From Gammaproteobacteria bacterium (lineage in GTDB: Bacteria > Pseudomonadota > Gammaproteobacteria > SURF-13), in contig JAURVQ010000047.1 in assembly GCA_030655395.1 (NCBI GenBank), positions 1 through 36,675 on the forward strand: 36,675 nt of DNA. The letters run 5' to 3'. Shown one piece after another: positions 27,480 to 36,675 of the stretch. The notes under the pieces are model-generated. The model did no database searches. It saw only the letters and a list, made by a program, of their open reading frames with translations, and had not been told where the DNA came from. The position numbers and the translations under genes are program-made. Every line of letters starts with the position of its first letter. Position 1 is the stretch's first letter.

Positions 27480-28687
27480 TCGGCGTTACGATACTGGGCG
27501 CAACGGGCTCCATCGGTGTGAACACGCTCGATGTGCTCGCACGCCACCGTGAGCGCTACGAGGTGGTGGCGCTTTCCGCGCGCAGTTCGGTCGATGCGCT
27601 GTACCAGCAGTGCCTGACGCACCGCCCGCGCTATGCCGTGATGGCCGAACCCGATGCTGCGGAACAGTTGCGCGCGCGGTTAAAGAACGAGGCGCCCGGG
27701 ATCGAAGTGCTGACCGGGCAGGCCGGACTCGAAACTATCGCCGCGTTGCCGGAGACCGGCACTGTCATGGCCGCCATCGTGGGGGCCGCCGGTCTGCTGC
27801 CCACGCTCGCCGCGGTGCGTGCGGGCAAACGCGTGCTGCTCGCCAACAAGGAAGCGCTGGTGATGGCGGGCAAGCTGTTCATGGACGAGGTGCGCGCACA
27901 CGGCGCCGTGCTGCTGCCTATCGACAGCGAGCACAACGCCGTGTTTCAGTGCCTGCCGCGCGATTTTGACGCCGATTTACAGCGCGCCGGGATACGCCGC
28001 ATCGTGCTCACCGCCTCCGGCGGCCCGTTTCGCGCCACGCCGCTCGATCAGCTGCCTTATGTCACGCCGGCACAGGCCTGCAAGCATCCCAACTGGGTGA
28101 TGGGGCGCAAGATTTCGGTCGACTCCGCCACCATGATGAACAAGGGGCTGGAGGTGATTGAGGCCTGCTGGCTGTTCAACACCACGCCGGAGCGCATCGA
28201 GGTCGTATTGCATCCGCAGAGCATCGTGCATTCGCTGGTGGAGTATGAAGACCGCTCGCTGTTGGCCGAGCTGGGCAGCCCCGACATGCGCACGCCGATT
28301 GCGCACGCGCTCGCGTGGCCGGAGCGCATCGCCTCCGGCGCCCCGGCGCTGAACCTGCTCGACCTCCACCTCGACTTCGAGCGCGTCGACCCCGCGCGGT
28401 TTCCGTGTCTGCCACTCGCGTATCAGGCGCTCGCGCGCGGCGGCACGGCGAGCGTGACGCTGAATGCCGCCAACGAGATCGCGGTCGCGGCCTTTCTGGA
28501 CGGCCGCCTCGCCTTTACCGGCATCCCGCACGTGATCGAGCGCACGCTGGCCGACAGGCCGGTGCGTGAGCCGGCATCGCTCGCCGTGATACTGGAAGAA
28601 GACGCCGCGGCGCGCGCGCAGGCGTTGCAGCACGTGCAGGGGTACGCCGCAGGCGGTGCGCGCACGGCGGTGCGGGGCGGCCTGTGA
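27476..28687 (+). CDS. dxr: 1-deoxy-D-xylulose 5-phosphate reductoisomerase
   Basis: The 403-residue NADPH enzyme converts DXP to MEP, the committed step of the MEP isoprenoid pathway that feeds uppS. It has the nucleotide-binding motif LGATGSIG (7-14), the metal-site segment [12 protein letters not shown] (Asp 150, Glu 152) and [21 protein letters not shown]. The ATG at 27476 overlaps the cdsA stop (ATGA); the track start at 27455 lies inside cdsA and does not match the family. Confidence 0.96.
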   Translation: MIGVTILGATGSIGVNTLDVLARHRERYEVVALSARSSVDALYQQCLTHRPRYAVMAEPDAAEQLRARLKNEAPGIEVLTGQAGLETIAALPETGTVMAAIVGAAGLLPTLAAVRAGKRVLLANKEALVMAGKLFMDEVRAHGAVLLPIDSEHNAVFQCLPRDFDADLQRAGIRRIVLTASGGPFRATPLDQLPYVTPAQACKHPNWVMGRKISVDSATMMNKGLEVIEACWLFNTTPERIEVVLHPQSIVHSLVEYEDRSLLAELGSPDMRTPIAHALAWPERIASGAPALNLLDLHLDFERVDPARFPCLPLAYQALARGGTASVTLNAANEIAVAAFLDGRLAFTGIPHVIERTLADRPVREPASLAVILEEDAAARAQALQHVQGYAAGGARTAVRGGL

Positions 28688-30045
28688 GTACGGTCGTCTG
28701 GTCGGCGCTGGCCTTCATCGTCACCCTCGGCATCCTCATCACGGTGCACGAGTTCGGGCATTTCTGGGTGGCGCGCCGCCTGGGGGTGAAGGTGCTGCGC
28801 TTCTCCGTCGGCTTCGGCAAGCCGCTGTGGACGCGGCGCGGCAAGGACGGCACGGAATACGTCCTGGCGGTGCTGCCGCTGGGCGGCTACGTGCGCATGC
28901 TGGACGAGGGCGAGGGCGAGGTGAAGCACGCGGAGCTGCCGCGCGCCTTCAACCGCCAATCGCTCGCCACGCGCAGCGCGATTGTATCTGCCGGGCCGCT
29001 GTTCAATTTCGGCTTTGCCATTCTCGCCTACTGGCTGATGTTCTTGATTGGCGTGGCCGGTCTGCGGCCCCTGATCGGCGAGGTGATGGAACATTCCGTG
29101 GCGCAACAGGCCGGGTTGCTCAAGGGAGACGAGGTGGTCGAGGTCGGCGGCAAGTCCACCCCGACGTGGGATACGGCGCTTATCGCCATGACGGGCAAGG
29201 CGCTGGACCGCACCAGTATAGACCTCACGGTACAGGGCGAGGACGGACGGCGGCATGCCCGGGTGCTGGATGTGAGCGCGCTCAGCGGCCTCGATCGCGG
29301 CGATCTGCTCGAACATCTGGGGCTGCGTGCCATGCGTCCGCAGGTTCCCGCCGTGGTGGGCAAGGTCGTGCCGCAGGGGCCGGCGGCGCGTGCCGGGCTT
29401 CAGGCCGGAGACCGCCTGCTGACCGCCGATGGTCAGGCCATCGAGGACTGGGTGGGGTGGGCGGCCTACGTGCGCGCGCATGCGGGCGTGCCGATCGCGC
29501 TCATCCTCGAGCGTAACGGTGCCACGCAGCATCTCGAGCTGACTCCGGAGGCGAAGCCGGCGCCGGACGGGGGGGTCGTCGGACGTATCGAGGCCGCGCC
29601 GGAGCCGCTCAAGGCCCTGCCGCCGGGTCTGCGCGCCGAACAGCGTTATGCGCCCGGCGCGGCCCTGGTCAAGGCCGTGGAACAGACCTGGGAGATGAGC
29701 CTGCTGACACTGCGCCTGCTCGCCAAGATGGTGGTCGGCGAGGCCTCGCTGCAGAATATCAGCGGGCCGCTCAGCATCGCCGAATACGCCGGCTATTCGG
29801 CGAGCGACGGGATCGGGCCGTTCCTGCGCTTTCTGGCCCTGGTGAGCGTAAGCCTCGCCATCCTCAATCTTCTGCCGGTTCCGATATTGGACGGCGGGCA
29901 TTTGATGTATTATTTGATAGAGGCGGTGAAGGGGAGCCCGGTATCACTCAAGGCGCAGCAGATCGGTCAGCAGCTCGGTATCGCGCTGCTGCTAGGGCTG
30001 ACGGTGCTGGCCTTTTATAATGATCTGACGCGACTGTTTGGCTAA
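28684..30045 (+). CDS. rseP: Site-2 protease RseP
   Basis: The 453-residue intramembrane zinc protease cuts RseA to release sigma-E during envelope stress and clears signal-peptide remnants. It has zinc motif HEFGH (22-26) in the first membrane segment, two PDZ domains (about 115-285, with [29 protein letters not shown] and [22 protein letters not shown]) and the third zinc ligand in [14 protein letters not shown]. The start is GTG at 28684 overlapping the dxr stop (GTGA). Confidence 0.96.
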   Translation: MSTVVWSALAFIVTLGILITVHEFGHFWVARRLGVKVLRFSVGFGKPLWTRRGKDGTEYVLAVLPLGGYVRMLDEGEGEVKHAELPRAFNRQSLATRSAIVSAGPLFNFGFAILAYWLMFLIGVAGLRPLIGEVMEHSVAQQAGLLKGDEVVEVGGKSTPTWDTALIAMTGKALDRTSIDLTVQGEDGRRHARVLDVSALSGLDRGDLLEHLGLRAMRPQVPAVVGKVVPQGPAARAGLQAGDRLLTADGQAIEDWVGWAAYVRAHAGVPIALILERNGATQHLELTPEAKPAPDGGVVGRIEAAPEPLKALPPGLRAEQRYAPGAALVKAVEQTWEMSLLTLRLLAKMVVGEASLQNISGPLSIAEYAGYSASDGIGPFLRFLALVSVSLAILNLLPVPILDGGHLMYYLIEAVKGSPVSLKAQQIGQQLGIALLLGLTVLAFYNDLTRLFG

Positions 30046-30077
30046 GGGCGCCATCTGATAAAACATGGCAATAAAAA

Positions 30078-32378
30078 ATGGATACCATGATGCGTAAACT
30101 GTTGCTGCGGGTAGGGGTGTGGGGAGTTCTGTGGTTGGGCGCGGGGCAGGCTTTGGCGCTGGAGCCGTTCGTGATCAAGGACATCCGGCTTGAAGGCTTG
30201 CAGCGCATCGCCGCCGGTACGGTGTTCAATTATCTTCCGGTCAAGGTGGGCGAAACGCTGGACGACGCGCGCGCCAACGAGGCGATCCGGGCCCTGTTCA
30301 AAACCGGCTTCTTCAAGGACGTGCGCCTGGAACGCGAGGACGACGTGCTGGTGGTGTTCGTCACCGAGCGCCCTGCCATCGCAAGCATCAAGATCACCGG
30401 CAACAAGGACATCGAGACCGATCAGCTCACCAAGGCGCTGAAGGAGCAGGGTCTGGGCGAGGGCCAGACCTTTGACCGCGCCCTGCTCGACAAGGCCGAG
30501 CAGGAACTCAAACGCCAGTATTTCAGCCGCGGCAAGTACGGCGTGCAGGTCACTACCACCGCCACGCCGATTGAGCGCAATCGTGTCGGTATCGCGATAG
30601 ACATCTCCGAAGGCCGCGCCGCGCGCATCCGTCAGATCAACATCGTCGGCAATGAGGTCTTCAGCGATGAGGACCTGCTGGACACATTCCAGTTGAGTAC
30701 GCCGACCTTTCTTTCATTTTATACCAGCAGCGATCAATACTCCAAACAGAAACTGTCCGCCGATCTGGAGGCCCTGCGCTCGTTTTATCTCGACCGCGGT
30801 TATATCAACTTCGCCATCAACTCCACCCAGGTCTCCATCACGCCGGATAAAAAAGACATCTACATCACCGTCAACCTCGCCGAGGGCGACAAGTTTACGG
30901 TGAAGGACGTCAAGCTTGCGGGCGAGCTGGTGCTGCCGGAAGAGGAGCTGAATAAACTTGTTACGGTGCAGAAGGACACGGTGTTTTCACGCAAGAGCGC
31001 GACCGACACCACCGCCAAACTGATCGAGCGCCTGGGTGACGAAGGCTATGCCTTCGCCAACGTCAACACCATCCCGGACATCGATCAGGCGACCAAACAG
31101 GTAAGCCTGACCTTCTTTGTCGACTCCGGCAAGCGCGTGTATGTGCGGCGCATTAACGTGGCGGGCAACACCAAGACGCGCGACGAAGTGCTGCGGCGCG
31201 AGATGCGCCAACTGGAGAGCTCGTGGATTTCGACGGAAAAGGTCAAGCGTTCGCGTGTGCGGCTGGAAAAGCTCAGTTATTTCGCGGAGGTCAACGTGGA
31301 GACCCCCGCGGTGCCCGGCACCACGGATCAGGTGGATGTCAATTACACGGTGGTGGAAAAGCCGTCGGGCAACCTGCTCGCCGGTCTGGGTTTCTCGCAG
31401 GGGCAGGGTATCATCTTCAATACCAGCATCAGTCAGGACAACTTTCTCGGCAGCGGCAAGCACGTGAGCGCAGCGTTCAACAACAGCAAGGTCAACACCG
31501 TCTACAGTTTTTCCTATACCAATCCGTATTACACGGTGGATGGCATCAGTCGCGGTTTTAACCTGTTTTCCAGAAATACTGACGCGGGCAACGCCAACAT
31601 CGCCAACTACACCACGGATGTGAAGGGCGGCTATGTCAATTACGGCATCCCGGTGAGCGAGTTCGACAGCGTACGCCTCGGCGCGGGGTATGAAGGCACG
31701 CGCATCAAAACCGGCACGGACACACCCAGTGAGTACCTCAATTTCATTGCCGCCAACCGGAAAAACTTTGGTACAATAAAGCTGACTGCGGGATGGTCGC
31801 ATGACACGCGTAATCGCGCGGTGTTTGCGGATGAGGGTGTGCTCCAAAATCTCGGTGCCGAGATGACGGTGCCCGGTACCAACCTGAATTATTACAAGGC
31901 CAGCTACCGGCACCTGTTCATTTACCCGCTGGCGAAATACTGGACGCTGTCGCTGAACGGTGACGTCGGTTATGGTAAAAGTTACGGCAAGACCACCGAG
32001 TTTCCGTTCTTCGAGAATTTTTTCGCGGGTGGCGGGCGTTCGATACGCGGCTTCAAGGACAATACTCTGGGCCCCAGAGGGTCGAACGGCAGGCCGCTGG
32101 GCGGTGATTTGAAGGTGGTGGGAAATGCGGAGGTGTTTTTCCCGGTACCGTTCGTCAAGGACAGCAAGTCCGTGCGCCTGAGCGGGTTCGTGGATGCAGG
32201 TAACGTCTACGGTGTAAGTGAAAGCTTTGAGACCGGCAAGCTGCGCTATGCGACCGGCCTGTCCGCCGTGTGGCTCTCGCCGCTGGGCGCGCTGACCTTC
32301 AGCATAGCGAAGCCGTTAAACAGTAAAGCAGAGGACGATGTGCAGAATTTCCAGTTTGCGCTGGGTGCACCTTTCTAA
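30078..32378 (+). CDS. bamA: Outer-membrane protein assembly factor BamA
   Basis: The 766-residue protein has a signal peptide (about residues 1-28, ending QALA), five POTRA domains and an Omp85 beta-barrel with the RSIRGFKDNTLGPRG motif. It is the core of the BAM complex that folds beta-barrel proteins into the outer membrane. It ends in phenylalanine (LGAPF), the usual sorting signal. The start at 30078 or the in-frame ATG at 30087 are both possible; no strong ribosome binding site is seen. Confidence 0.96.
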   Translation: MDTMMRKLLLRVGVWGVLWLGAGQALALEPFVIKDIRLEGLQRIAAGTVFNYLPVKVGETLDDARANEAIRALFKTGFFKDVRLEREDDVLVVFVTERPAIASIKITGNKDIETDQLTKALKEQGLGEGQTFDRALLDKAEQELKRQYFSRGKYGVQVTTTATPIERNRVGIAIDISEGRAARIRQINIVGNEVFSDEDLLDTFQLSTPTFLSFYTSSDQYSKQKLSADLEALRSFYLDRGYINFAINSTQVSITPDKKDIYITVNLAEGDKFTVKDVKLAGELVLPEEELNKLVTVQKDTVFSRKSATDTTAKLIERLGDEGYAFANVNTIPDIDQATKQVSLTFFVDSGKRVYVRRINVAGNTKTRDEVLRREMRQLESSWISTEKVKRSRVRLEKLSYFAEVNVETPAVPGTTDQVDVNYTVVEKPSGNLLAGLGFSQGQGIIFNTSISQDNFLGSGKHVSAAFNNSKVNTVYSFSYTNPYYTVDGISRGFNLFSRNTDAGNANIANYTTDVKGGYVNYGIPVSEFDSVRLGAGYEGTRIKTGTDTPSEYLNFIAANRKNFGTIKLTAGWSHDTRNRAVFADEGVLQNLGAEMTVPGTNLNYYKASYRHLFIYPLAKYWTLSLNGDVGYGKSYGKTTEFPFFENFFAGGGRSIRGFKDNTLGPRGSNGRPLGGDLKVVGNAEVFFPVPFVKDSKSVRLSGFVDAGNVYGVSESFETGKLRYATGLSAVWLSPLGALTFSIAKPLNSKAEDDVQNFQFALGAPF

Positions 32379-32394
32379 ATTCAGGAGCAGGCAT

Positions 32395-32949
32395 TTGAAA
32401 AGATATTTATTGATTGCGGTGGCTGTGGTGTCGGCTTGGTCCGGCGTGGTGTCCGCGGCTGAGCTCAAGCTCGGGTTTGTCAACGCCGCCAAGATACTGG
32501 AAGAGGCGCCGCAGGCGGATACCGCGCGCAACAAGCTGGAAAAGGAATTTTCCGGACGCAACAAAAAACTGATTGATGGGCAGAAAGAGCTCAAGGCGCT
32601 GGAAGACAAGCTCGCCAAGGATGGCGCCGTGATGAGCGACGCCGAACGTGCGAAGTCGGAGCGCAACATCAACGCGCTGCGGCGTGATCTGAAGCGCGAT
32701 CAGGATGAGGCGCGCGAGGATTTCAATATCCGTCGTAACGAGGAATTTTCAAGACTGCAAAAGCAGGTGTACGAAGCGATCGTGGCGCTGGCCAAGCAGG
32801 AAAACTATGACCTGATTGTGGGCGACGGCGCGATTTACTCGAGCGAGCGTGTCGATATCACCGACAAGGTGATGGCGCGCCTGAAGGCCGGAGCGCCGGA
32901 GGCGGCCAAGGGCGGTGCTACCGAGCCCGCCGCCCAGCCCAAGCAGTAA
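32395..32949 (+). CDS. skp: Periplasmic chaperone Skp (OmpH)
   Basis: The 184-residue protein has a signal peptide (KRYLLIAVAVVSAWSGVVSA) and long charged coiled-coil arms (EKEFSGRNKKLIDGQKELKALEDKLAKDG ... RRDLKRDQDEAREDFNIRRNEEFSRLQ), followed by YDLIVGDGAIYSSERVDITDKV. It holds unfolded outer-membrane proteins for BamA. I chose TTG 32395, which has an AGGAG site 8 nt upstream; the track start lies inside bamA. The tail is Ala/Pro rich and a little longer than in E. coli Skp. Confidence 0.93.
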   Translation: MKRYLLIAVAVVSAWSGVVSAAELKLGFVNAAKILEEAPQADTARNKLEKEFSGRNKKLIDGQKELKALEDKLAKDGAVMSDAERAKSERNINALRRDLKRDQDEAREDFNIRRNEEFSRLQKQVYEAIVALAKQENYDLIVGDGAIYSSERVDITDKVMARLKAGAPEAAKGGATEPAAQPKQ

Positions 32950-32962
32950 GCGGCGGTGCTCT

Positions 32963-33991
32963 GTGGGGTTCACCCTCGGCGAGATCGCCCAGCATATCGG
33001 CGCCGAGGCCCGGGGTGATGCGGACTGCGTCATCCACGGGGTGGCGCCACTCGACCGGGCCCAGGCGGGCGAGCTGAGCTACCTCACCAGCGAACGCTAT
33101 CGTCGTTACCTTTCCGGTACACATGCCTCTGCGGTGATTCTGGCGCCGCAGCATGCCCCCCATTGCACGGTCGCCGCCCTGGTGGTGGACAATCCCGAGT
33201 TGGGCTACGCGCGCGCCGCCACACTGCTCACCACGCCGCCGGTACAGCGCGGCATTCATCCCACTGCCTGGATCAGCGCCACGGCGCAAGTGCATGCGAG
33301 CGCCTGGATCGGTCCGCAGTGTGTGATCGAGGCGGGGGCGAATATCGCAAAAGGCGTCAGCATCGGGCCGGGGTGCGTGATCGGGGCGGATTCCAGCATT
33401 GGTGAAGACAGCCGCCTGCTGGCGCAGGTCACCGTGTGTCACGACAGCATCATCGGACGGCGCGCGCTGATACATCCGGGCGCGGTGATAGGCAGCGACG
33501 GCTTTGGTCTGGCCAGCGACCACGGCGTGTGGGTGAAGATTCCGCAACTGGGGCGCACGCGCATCGGCGATGATGTCGAGATCGGCGCCAATACCACCAT
33601 CGACCGCGGCGCACTCGATGACACCGTGATCGAAGACGGCGTCAAGCTCGATAACCAAGTCCAGGTGGCGCACAACGTGCACATCGGCGCACACACCGCG
33701 ATTGCGGGCTGCGTGGGGATTGCCGGCAGCGCGCGCATCGGCAGGCGCTGCCGCATCGGCGGCGGCGTCGGCATCGCCGGCCATCTGGAAATCACCGATG
33801 ATGTCACCGTCACCGGCATGTCGCTGGTGAGTAAATCCATCCGCACGCCCGGTGTCTACTCCTCCAGTGTCCCGGCGGAGCCCGTGGCGGTCTGGAACAA
33901 ACAGCTTGCGCGCCTGCGCCGGCTGGAGACGTTGAGCGAACGGCTCAAGGCGCTGGAACAGAATCGCAACAACCATAAGGCATCCACATGA
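32963..33991 (+). CDS. lpxD: UDP-3-O-(3-hydroxyacyl)glucosamine N-acyltransferase
   Basis: The 342-residue trimeric left-handed beta-helix enzyme adds the second hydroxyacyl chain in lipid A synthesis. The N-terminal uridine-binding domain ([45 protein letters not shown]) is followed by hexapeptide repeats and the catalytic-His segment [13 protein letters not shown] chose GTG 32963, 13 nt after skp, since it gives the normal LpxD N-terminus and length (E. coli 341); the track start at 32915 lies within skp. Confidence 0.94.
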   Translation: MGFTLGEIAQHIGAEARGDADCVIHGVAPLDRAQAGELSYLTSERYRRYLSGTHASAVILAPQHAPHCTVAALVVDNPELGYARAATLLTTPPVQRGIHPTAWISATAQVHASAWIGPQCVIEAGANIAKGVSIGPGCVIGADSSIGEDSRLLAQVTVCHDSIIGRRALIHPGAVIGSDGFGLASDHGVWVKIPQLGRTRIGDDVEIGANTTIDRGALDDTVIEDGVKLDNQVQVAHNVHIGAHTAIAGCVGIAGSARIGRRCRIGGGVGIAGHLEITDDVTVTGMSLVSKSIRTPGVYSSSVPAEPVAVWNKQLARLRRLETLSERLKALEQNRNNHKAST

Positions 33992-34431
33992 GCAGCATGG
34001 ACATCCACGAGGTGCTGCAACATCTGCCGCACCGTTACCCCTTTCTCATGATCGATCGCGTGCTCACCTGTATCCCGGGCGAGTCGCTCACCGCGCTTAA
34101 AAACGTCACCATCAACGAGCCTTTTTTCCAGGGTCACTTTCCGAACCGTCCGGTGATGCCGGGCGTGATGATACTGGAGGCGATGGCGCAGGCCACCGGT
34201 ATCCTCGCGTTTCGCACCACACAGACACGCCCCAGCGAACACCTGCTGTATTACCTGGTCGGCGTGGACAATGCGCGCTTCAAGCAGCCGGTGGAGCCGG
34301 GCGATCAGTTGATGATCGAAGTGCGTGCCGAGCGCAATATGCGCGGTATCTGGAAGTTTACCGCCGAGGCGAAGGTGGGGGGCAAGCTGGTGGCGAGCGC
34401 CGACCTGATGTGCGCCCGCAAGGAAGTTTAG
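33988..34431 (+). CDS. fabZ: 3-hydroxyacyl-[acyl-carrier-protein] dehydratase FabZ
   Basis: The 147-residue hot-dog-fold enzyme dehydrates 3-hydroxyacyl-ACP in fatty acid elongation and competes with LpxA for the same substrate pool. The catalytic motif [20 protein letters not shown] holds His 50 and Glu 64; [13 protein letters not shown] is the usual start. Its ATG overlaps the lpxD stop (ATGA). Confidence 0.97.
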   Translation: MSSMDIHEVLQHLPHRYPFLMIDRVLTCIPGESLTALKNVTINEPFFQGHFPNRPVMPGVMILEAMAQATGILAFRTTQTRPSEHLLYYLVGVDNARFKQPVEPGDQLMIEVRAERNMRGIWKFTAEAKVGGKLVASADLMCARKEV

Positions 34432-34433
34432 CC

Positions 34434-35216
34434 ATGCAGGCGCCCGTGATTGATGCGCGCGCAGTCGTCGAACCGGGCGCCAAGCTCGGCCCCGGCGTGA
34501 GTGTCGGGCCTTATTCGATCATCGGGGCGCAGGTCGAGATCGGCGCCGGCACCTGGATCGGGCCGCACGTCGTCATCACCGGCCGCACGCGCATCGGGCG
34601 CGACAACAAGATTTTTCAGTTCGCCTCTCTGGGCGAGGAACCGCAGGACAAGAAATATGCGGGCGAAGACACCGCGCTCGAGATCGGTGACCGCAACGTG
34701 ATCCGCGAATACTGCACCATCAGCCGCGGCACCGCGCAGGGCGGCGGCATCACGCAGGTGGGCAACGACAACTGGATCATGGCCTATGTGCACATCGCGC
34801 ACGACTGCAAGGTCGGCCATCAGGCCATCTTCGCCAATTCCGCCTCGCTCGCCGGTCATGTCACGGTAGAGGATTACGCCATCCTCGGCGGCTTTACGCT
34901 GGTGCACCAGTTTTGCGCCATCGGCGCGCACTGTTTTTGCGGCATGGGCAGCGTGATCTCCAAGGACGTGCCGCCCTACACCATGATGTCCGGCAACCCG
35001 GTGCGCGCGCACGGCCTCAACAGCGAGGGCCTCAAGCGCCGCGGCTTCAGCGCCGAGACACTGCGCCAACTGCGCGAGGCGTACAAGGTCATCTACAAAT
35101 CCAAACTCACGCTGGTGCAGGCCATTGCGCGGTTGAAGGAGATGCAGTATGAGTGCGCCGAGATCGGCGTGCTGGTGGCCTTTCTGGAGCGGGCGACGCG
35201 TGGAATAGTCAGATGA
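34434..35216 (+). CDS. lpxA: UDP-N-acetylglucosamine O-acyltransferase LpxA
   Basis: The 260-residue enzyme catalyses the first lipid A step, moving a 3-hydroxyacyl chain from ACP to UDP-GlcNAc. It has left-handed beta-helix repeats, the catalytic segment VHIAHDCKVGH (His 123) and the C-terminal block SEGLKRRGFSAETLRQLREAYKVIY. The acyl-length ruler position, Gly173 in E. coli, is Met 171 here (FCGMGSVISKDVPPY), as in Pseudomonas. ATG 34434 has AAGGAAG 7 nt upstream. The last base of its stop begins repeat family 2, copy 2. Confidence 0.96.
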   Translation: MQAPVIDARAVVEPGAKLGPGVSVGPYSIIGAQVEIGAGTWIGPHVVITGRTRIGRDNKIFQFASLGEEPQDKKYAGEDTALEIGDRNVIREYCTISRGTAQGGGITQVGNDNWIMAYVHIAHDCKVGHQAIFANSASLAGHVTVEDYAILGGFTLVHQFCAIGAHCFCGMGSVISKDVPPYTMMSGNPVRAHGLNSEGLKRRGFSAETLRQLREAYKVIYKSKLTLVQAIARLKEMQYECAEIGVLVAFLERATRGIVR

Positions 35217-35282
35217 GAGAAAAGAGGCAAGAGAAAAGAGAAAAGGAGAAGCAACGCTACTTTTCTCTTGCCTCTTTTCTCT
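35216..35282. repeat. Dispersed repeat family 2, copy 2 (lpxA-lpxB gap)
   Basis: Left arm 35216-35238 and right arm 35260-35282 are the same 23-nt sequences as in copy 1 and are perfect complements, here with a 21-nt spacer. The left arm starts on the last base of the lpxA stop codon. The right arm ends 15 nt before the lpxB ATG, nearly the same distance as in copy 1 before uppS. Confidence 0.92.
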
Positions 35283-35297
35283 TGTCTCTGTAGTTAA

Positions 35298-36458
35298 ATG
35301 CGCATCGGCATTGTCGCAGGCGAGGCCTCCGGTGACCTGCTAGGCGCCGGTCTGATCCGCACGCTCAGGGAGCGCTATCCGGATGCGGTGTTTGAAGGCA
35401 TCGCCGGGCCGCGCATGATCGAGCAGGGGTGCCGCGCGCTCTATCCGGCGCAGAAGCTCGCCGTGATGGGCATCACCGAGGTGCTGGGCCGCCTCTATGA
35501 ATTGTTGCGCATTCGTGCCCATCTGCTGCGCCATTTCACCGCCCATCCGCCGGATGTCTTCATCGGCATCGACGCGCCGGATTTCAATCTTGCGCTTGAG
35601 CGCGGTCTCAAGCGTGCGGGCATTCCCACCGTGCATTATGTCAGCCCTTCGGTATGGGCGTGGCGGCGCTATCGTGTGCGCAACATCGCACGTTCGGTCG
35701 ATCGCATGCTCACGCTGTTTCCGTTCGAGGCCGCATTCTATGCAGCGCATACGGAACATCCCGTCGCGGCGCGCTTTGTCGGCCATCCCCTTGCGGATGC
35801 GATAGCCCCGCCCGAGGTGGAGGATGCGGCGCTGCGTCTCCGGCTGCGGCGCGAATTTAATCTGCCTGCCGAGGCGCAGGTGATCGCGTTGCTGCCCGGC
35901 AGTCGCGAAACCGAGCTGCACGCCTTGGCCGCGCCGTTTATGCAAGCGGCGGCCTGGTGTGCGGCGCAACGGCCCGCGCTGCGTTTTATCGCGCCGCAGG
36001 CCAGTGCACTGACGCGCAAACTGTTTGAGCAGACGCTGGCGCAGCATGCGCCGCAGTTGCCGGTGACCCTCATCGATGGCCGCGCACAGGATGCCCTGCG
36101 CGTTGCGGACGCAGCCCTCATCGCCTCCGGCACTGCCACGCTGGAGGCCTTGCTGCTACGGCGGCCCATGGTAGTGGCGTACCGCATGGCGCCGTTGACC
36201 GCATGGATCGCGCGCCGCATGCTGAAGGTGCCATGGTTTTCGTTGCCCAACCTGCTTGCAGGCAAGGCGCTGGTGCCGGAATTCAGCCAGGAACAGGTGA
36301 CGGCGGAAAATCTGGGGCGAGCGCTGCTGAGCTGTCTTGACGATGCGAGCCGTCTGGCGGAAATTAACAGTGCGTTCGATACCATTCACCGCACGCTGCG
36401 CCGCAATGCGGATGCCGCTGCTGCCGCAGCGGTGTTGGAGTTGCTGCAAAGATCATGA
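35298..36458 (+). CDS. lpxB: Lipid A disaccharide synthase
   Basis: The 386-residue GT19 glycosyltransferase joins UDP-diacylglucosamine and lipid X to make the lipid A disaccharide at the inner membrane. It has [52 protein letters not shown] and [21 protein letters not shown]. No Shine-Dalgarno is seen; the bases before the ATG (TGTCTCTGTAGTTAA) follow the repeat. The stop overlaps rnhB (ATGA). Confidence 0.96.
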   Translation: MRIGIVAGEASGDLLGAGLIRTLRERYPDAVFEGIAGPRMIEQGCRALYPAQKLAVMGITEVLGRLYELLRIRAHLLRHFTAHPPDVFIGIDAPDFNLALERGLKRAGIPTVHYVSPSVWAWRRYRVRNIARSVDRMLTLFPFEAAFYAAHTEHPVAARFVGHPLADAIAPPEVEDAALRLRLRREFNLPAEAQVIALLPGSRETELHALAAPFMQAAAWCAAQRPALRFIAPQASALTRKLFEQTLAQHAPQLPVTLIDGRAQDALRVADAALIASGTATLEALLLRRPMVVAYRMAPLTAWIARRMLKVPWFSLPNLLAGKALVPEFSQEQVTAENLGRALLSCLDDASRLAEINSAFDTIHRTLRRNADAAAAAAVLELLQRS

Positions 36459-36675
36459 GCAAGCGCATGGGCATGCAGGGCGATTTCAATTTCCCCGCGC
36501 CCGGCGGGATAGCCGCCGGCGTAGACGAAGTCGGGCGCGGCCCGCTGGCGGGACCGGTGCTGGCGGCGGCGGTGATACTTGCGCCGGGGCATGGCATCGA
36601 GGGACTCGCCGACTCCAAAAAACTCAGCAGCGAAGTGCGCGCGGCGCTCGCCATACAGATCCGTGCGCGCGCGAC
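36455..36675 (+). CDS. rnhB: Ribonuclease HII (partial, runs off window)
   Basis: The first 73 codons are present. [25 protein letters not shown] carries the RNase HII DEVGRG active-site motif (Asp 24, Glu 25), followed by LADSKKLS. The enzyme removes ribonucleotides and RNA primers from DNA. Absent from the ORF track because it is cut by the window end. The ATG overlaps the lpxB stop. An alternative start at Met 5 or 7 is possible. Confidence 0.93.
   Translation, partial: MSKRMGMQGDFNFPAPGGIAAGVDEVGRGPLAGPVLAAAVILAPGHGIEGLADSKKLSSEVRAALAIQIRARA

Overview
The window looks like a core chromosomal segment of a moderately high-GC gammaproteobacterium. The gene order map/rpsB-tsf-pyrH-frr-uppS-cdsA-dxr-rseP-bamA-skp-lpxD-fabZ-lpxA-lpxB-rnhB, the ffs-dnaX-ybaB-recR block and the glnD/dapC/dapD/yffB/dapE group are all typical of that class. 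The genus cannot be named from the sequence alone; a Chromatiales-like, non-enteric lineage is a guess. Almost all protein genes are recognisable housekeeping genes, and I see no defence island, prophage, CRISPR array or unknown gene cluster. The least described material is the intergenic DNA, which carries several families of structured repeats.

Layout. 1-1105 is a small degraded accessory patch: the N-terminus of a LuxR-type autoinducer-domain regulator running off the left edge, a decayed C-terminal piece of an IS1595-type (ISXO2-like) transposase, and a second LuxR-type N-terminal domain truncated at the IS remnant. 1400-3443 holds an exported PQQ sugar/sorbosone dehydrogenase-like protein, the S4-domain protein YbcJ and YaeQ. 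3743-9892 holds a cold-shock protein with a clear terminator, two ABC-F ATPases (YbiT and Uup), an EamA transporter, a secreted EF-hand protein and the transglycosylase MtgA. 9889-11276 has fbp (minus strand) and tRNA-Ser(GGA). 11369-14251 is 4.5S RNA, dnaX, ybaB and recR. 14265-17935 (minus strand) is the succinylase branch of lysine/diaminopimelate synthesis (dapC, dapD, yffB, dapE). After a second EamA transporter come glnD and map (minus strand).

22512-36675 is one long plus-strand run of tightly packed, often overlapping genes. It links translation (rpsB, tsf, frr), UMP phosphorylation (pyrH), lipid carrier and phospholipid synthesis (uppS, cdsA), isoprenoid precursor synthesis (dxr), the envelope stress protease RseP, outer-membrane protein assembly (bamA, skp) and lipid A synthesis (lpxD, fabZ, lpxA, lpxB), and ends in a partial rnhB. 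Many starts are GTG or TTG and several genes overlap by 4 to 11 bases, so translational coupling is likely.

The most interesting signals are these. (1) A repeat of about 130 bp occurs four times between genes and in one case encodes the last codons and stop of dapC. (2) A pair of hairpins with identical 23-nt purine/pyrimidine arms lies just before uppS and lpxB, whose starts lack a Shine-Dalgarno sequence. (3) A 141-bp palindromic MITE-like element between map and rpsB has an end that appears to supply the map ribosome binding site. (4) RpsB has a histone-H1-like C-terminal tail. (5) LpxA carries a methionine at the acyl-length ruler position, predicting C10 selectivity.
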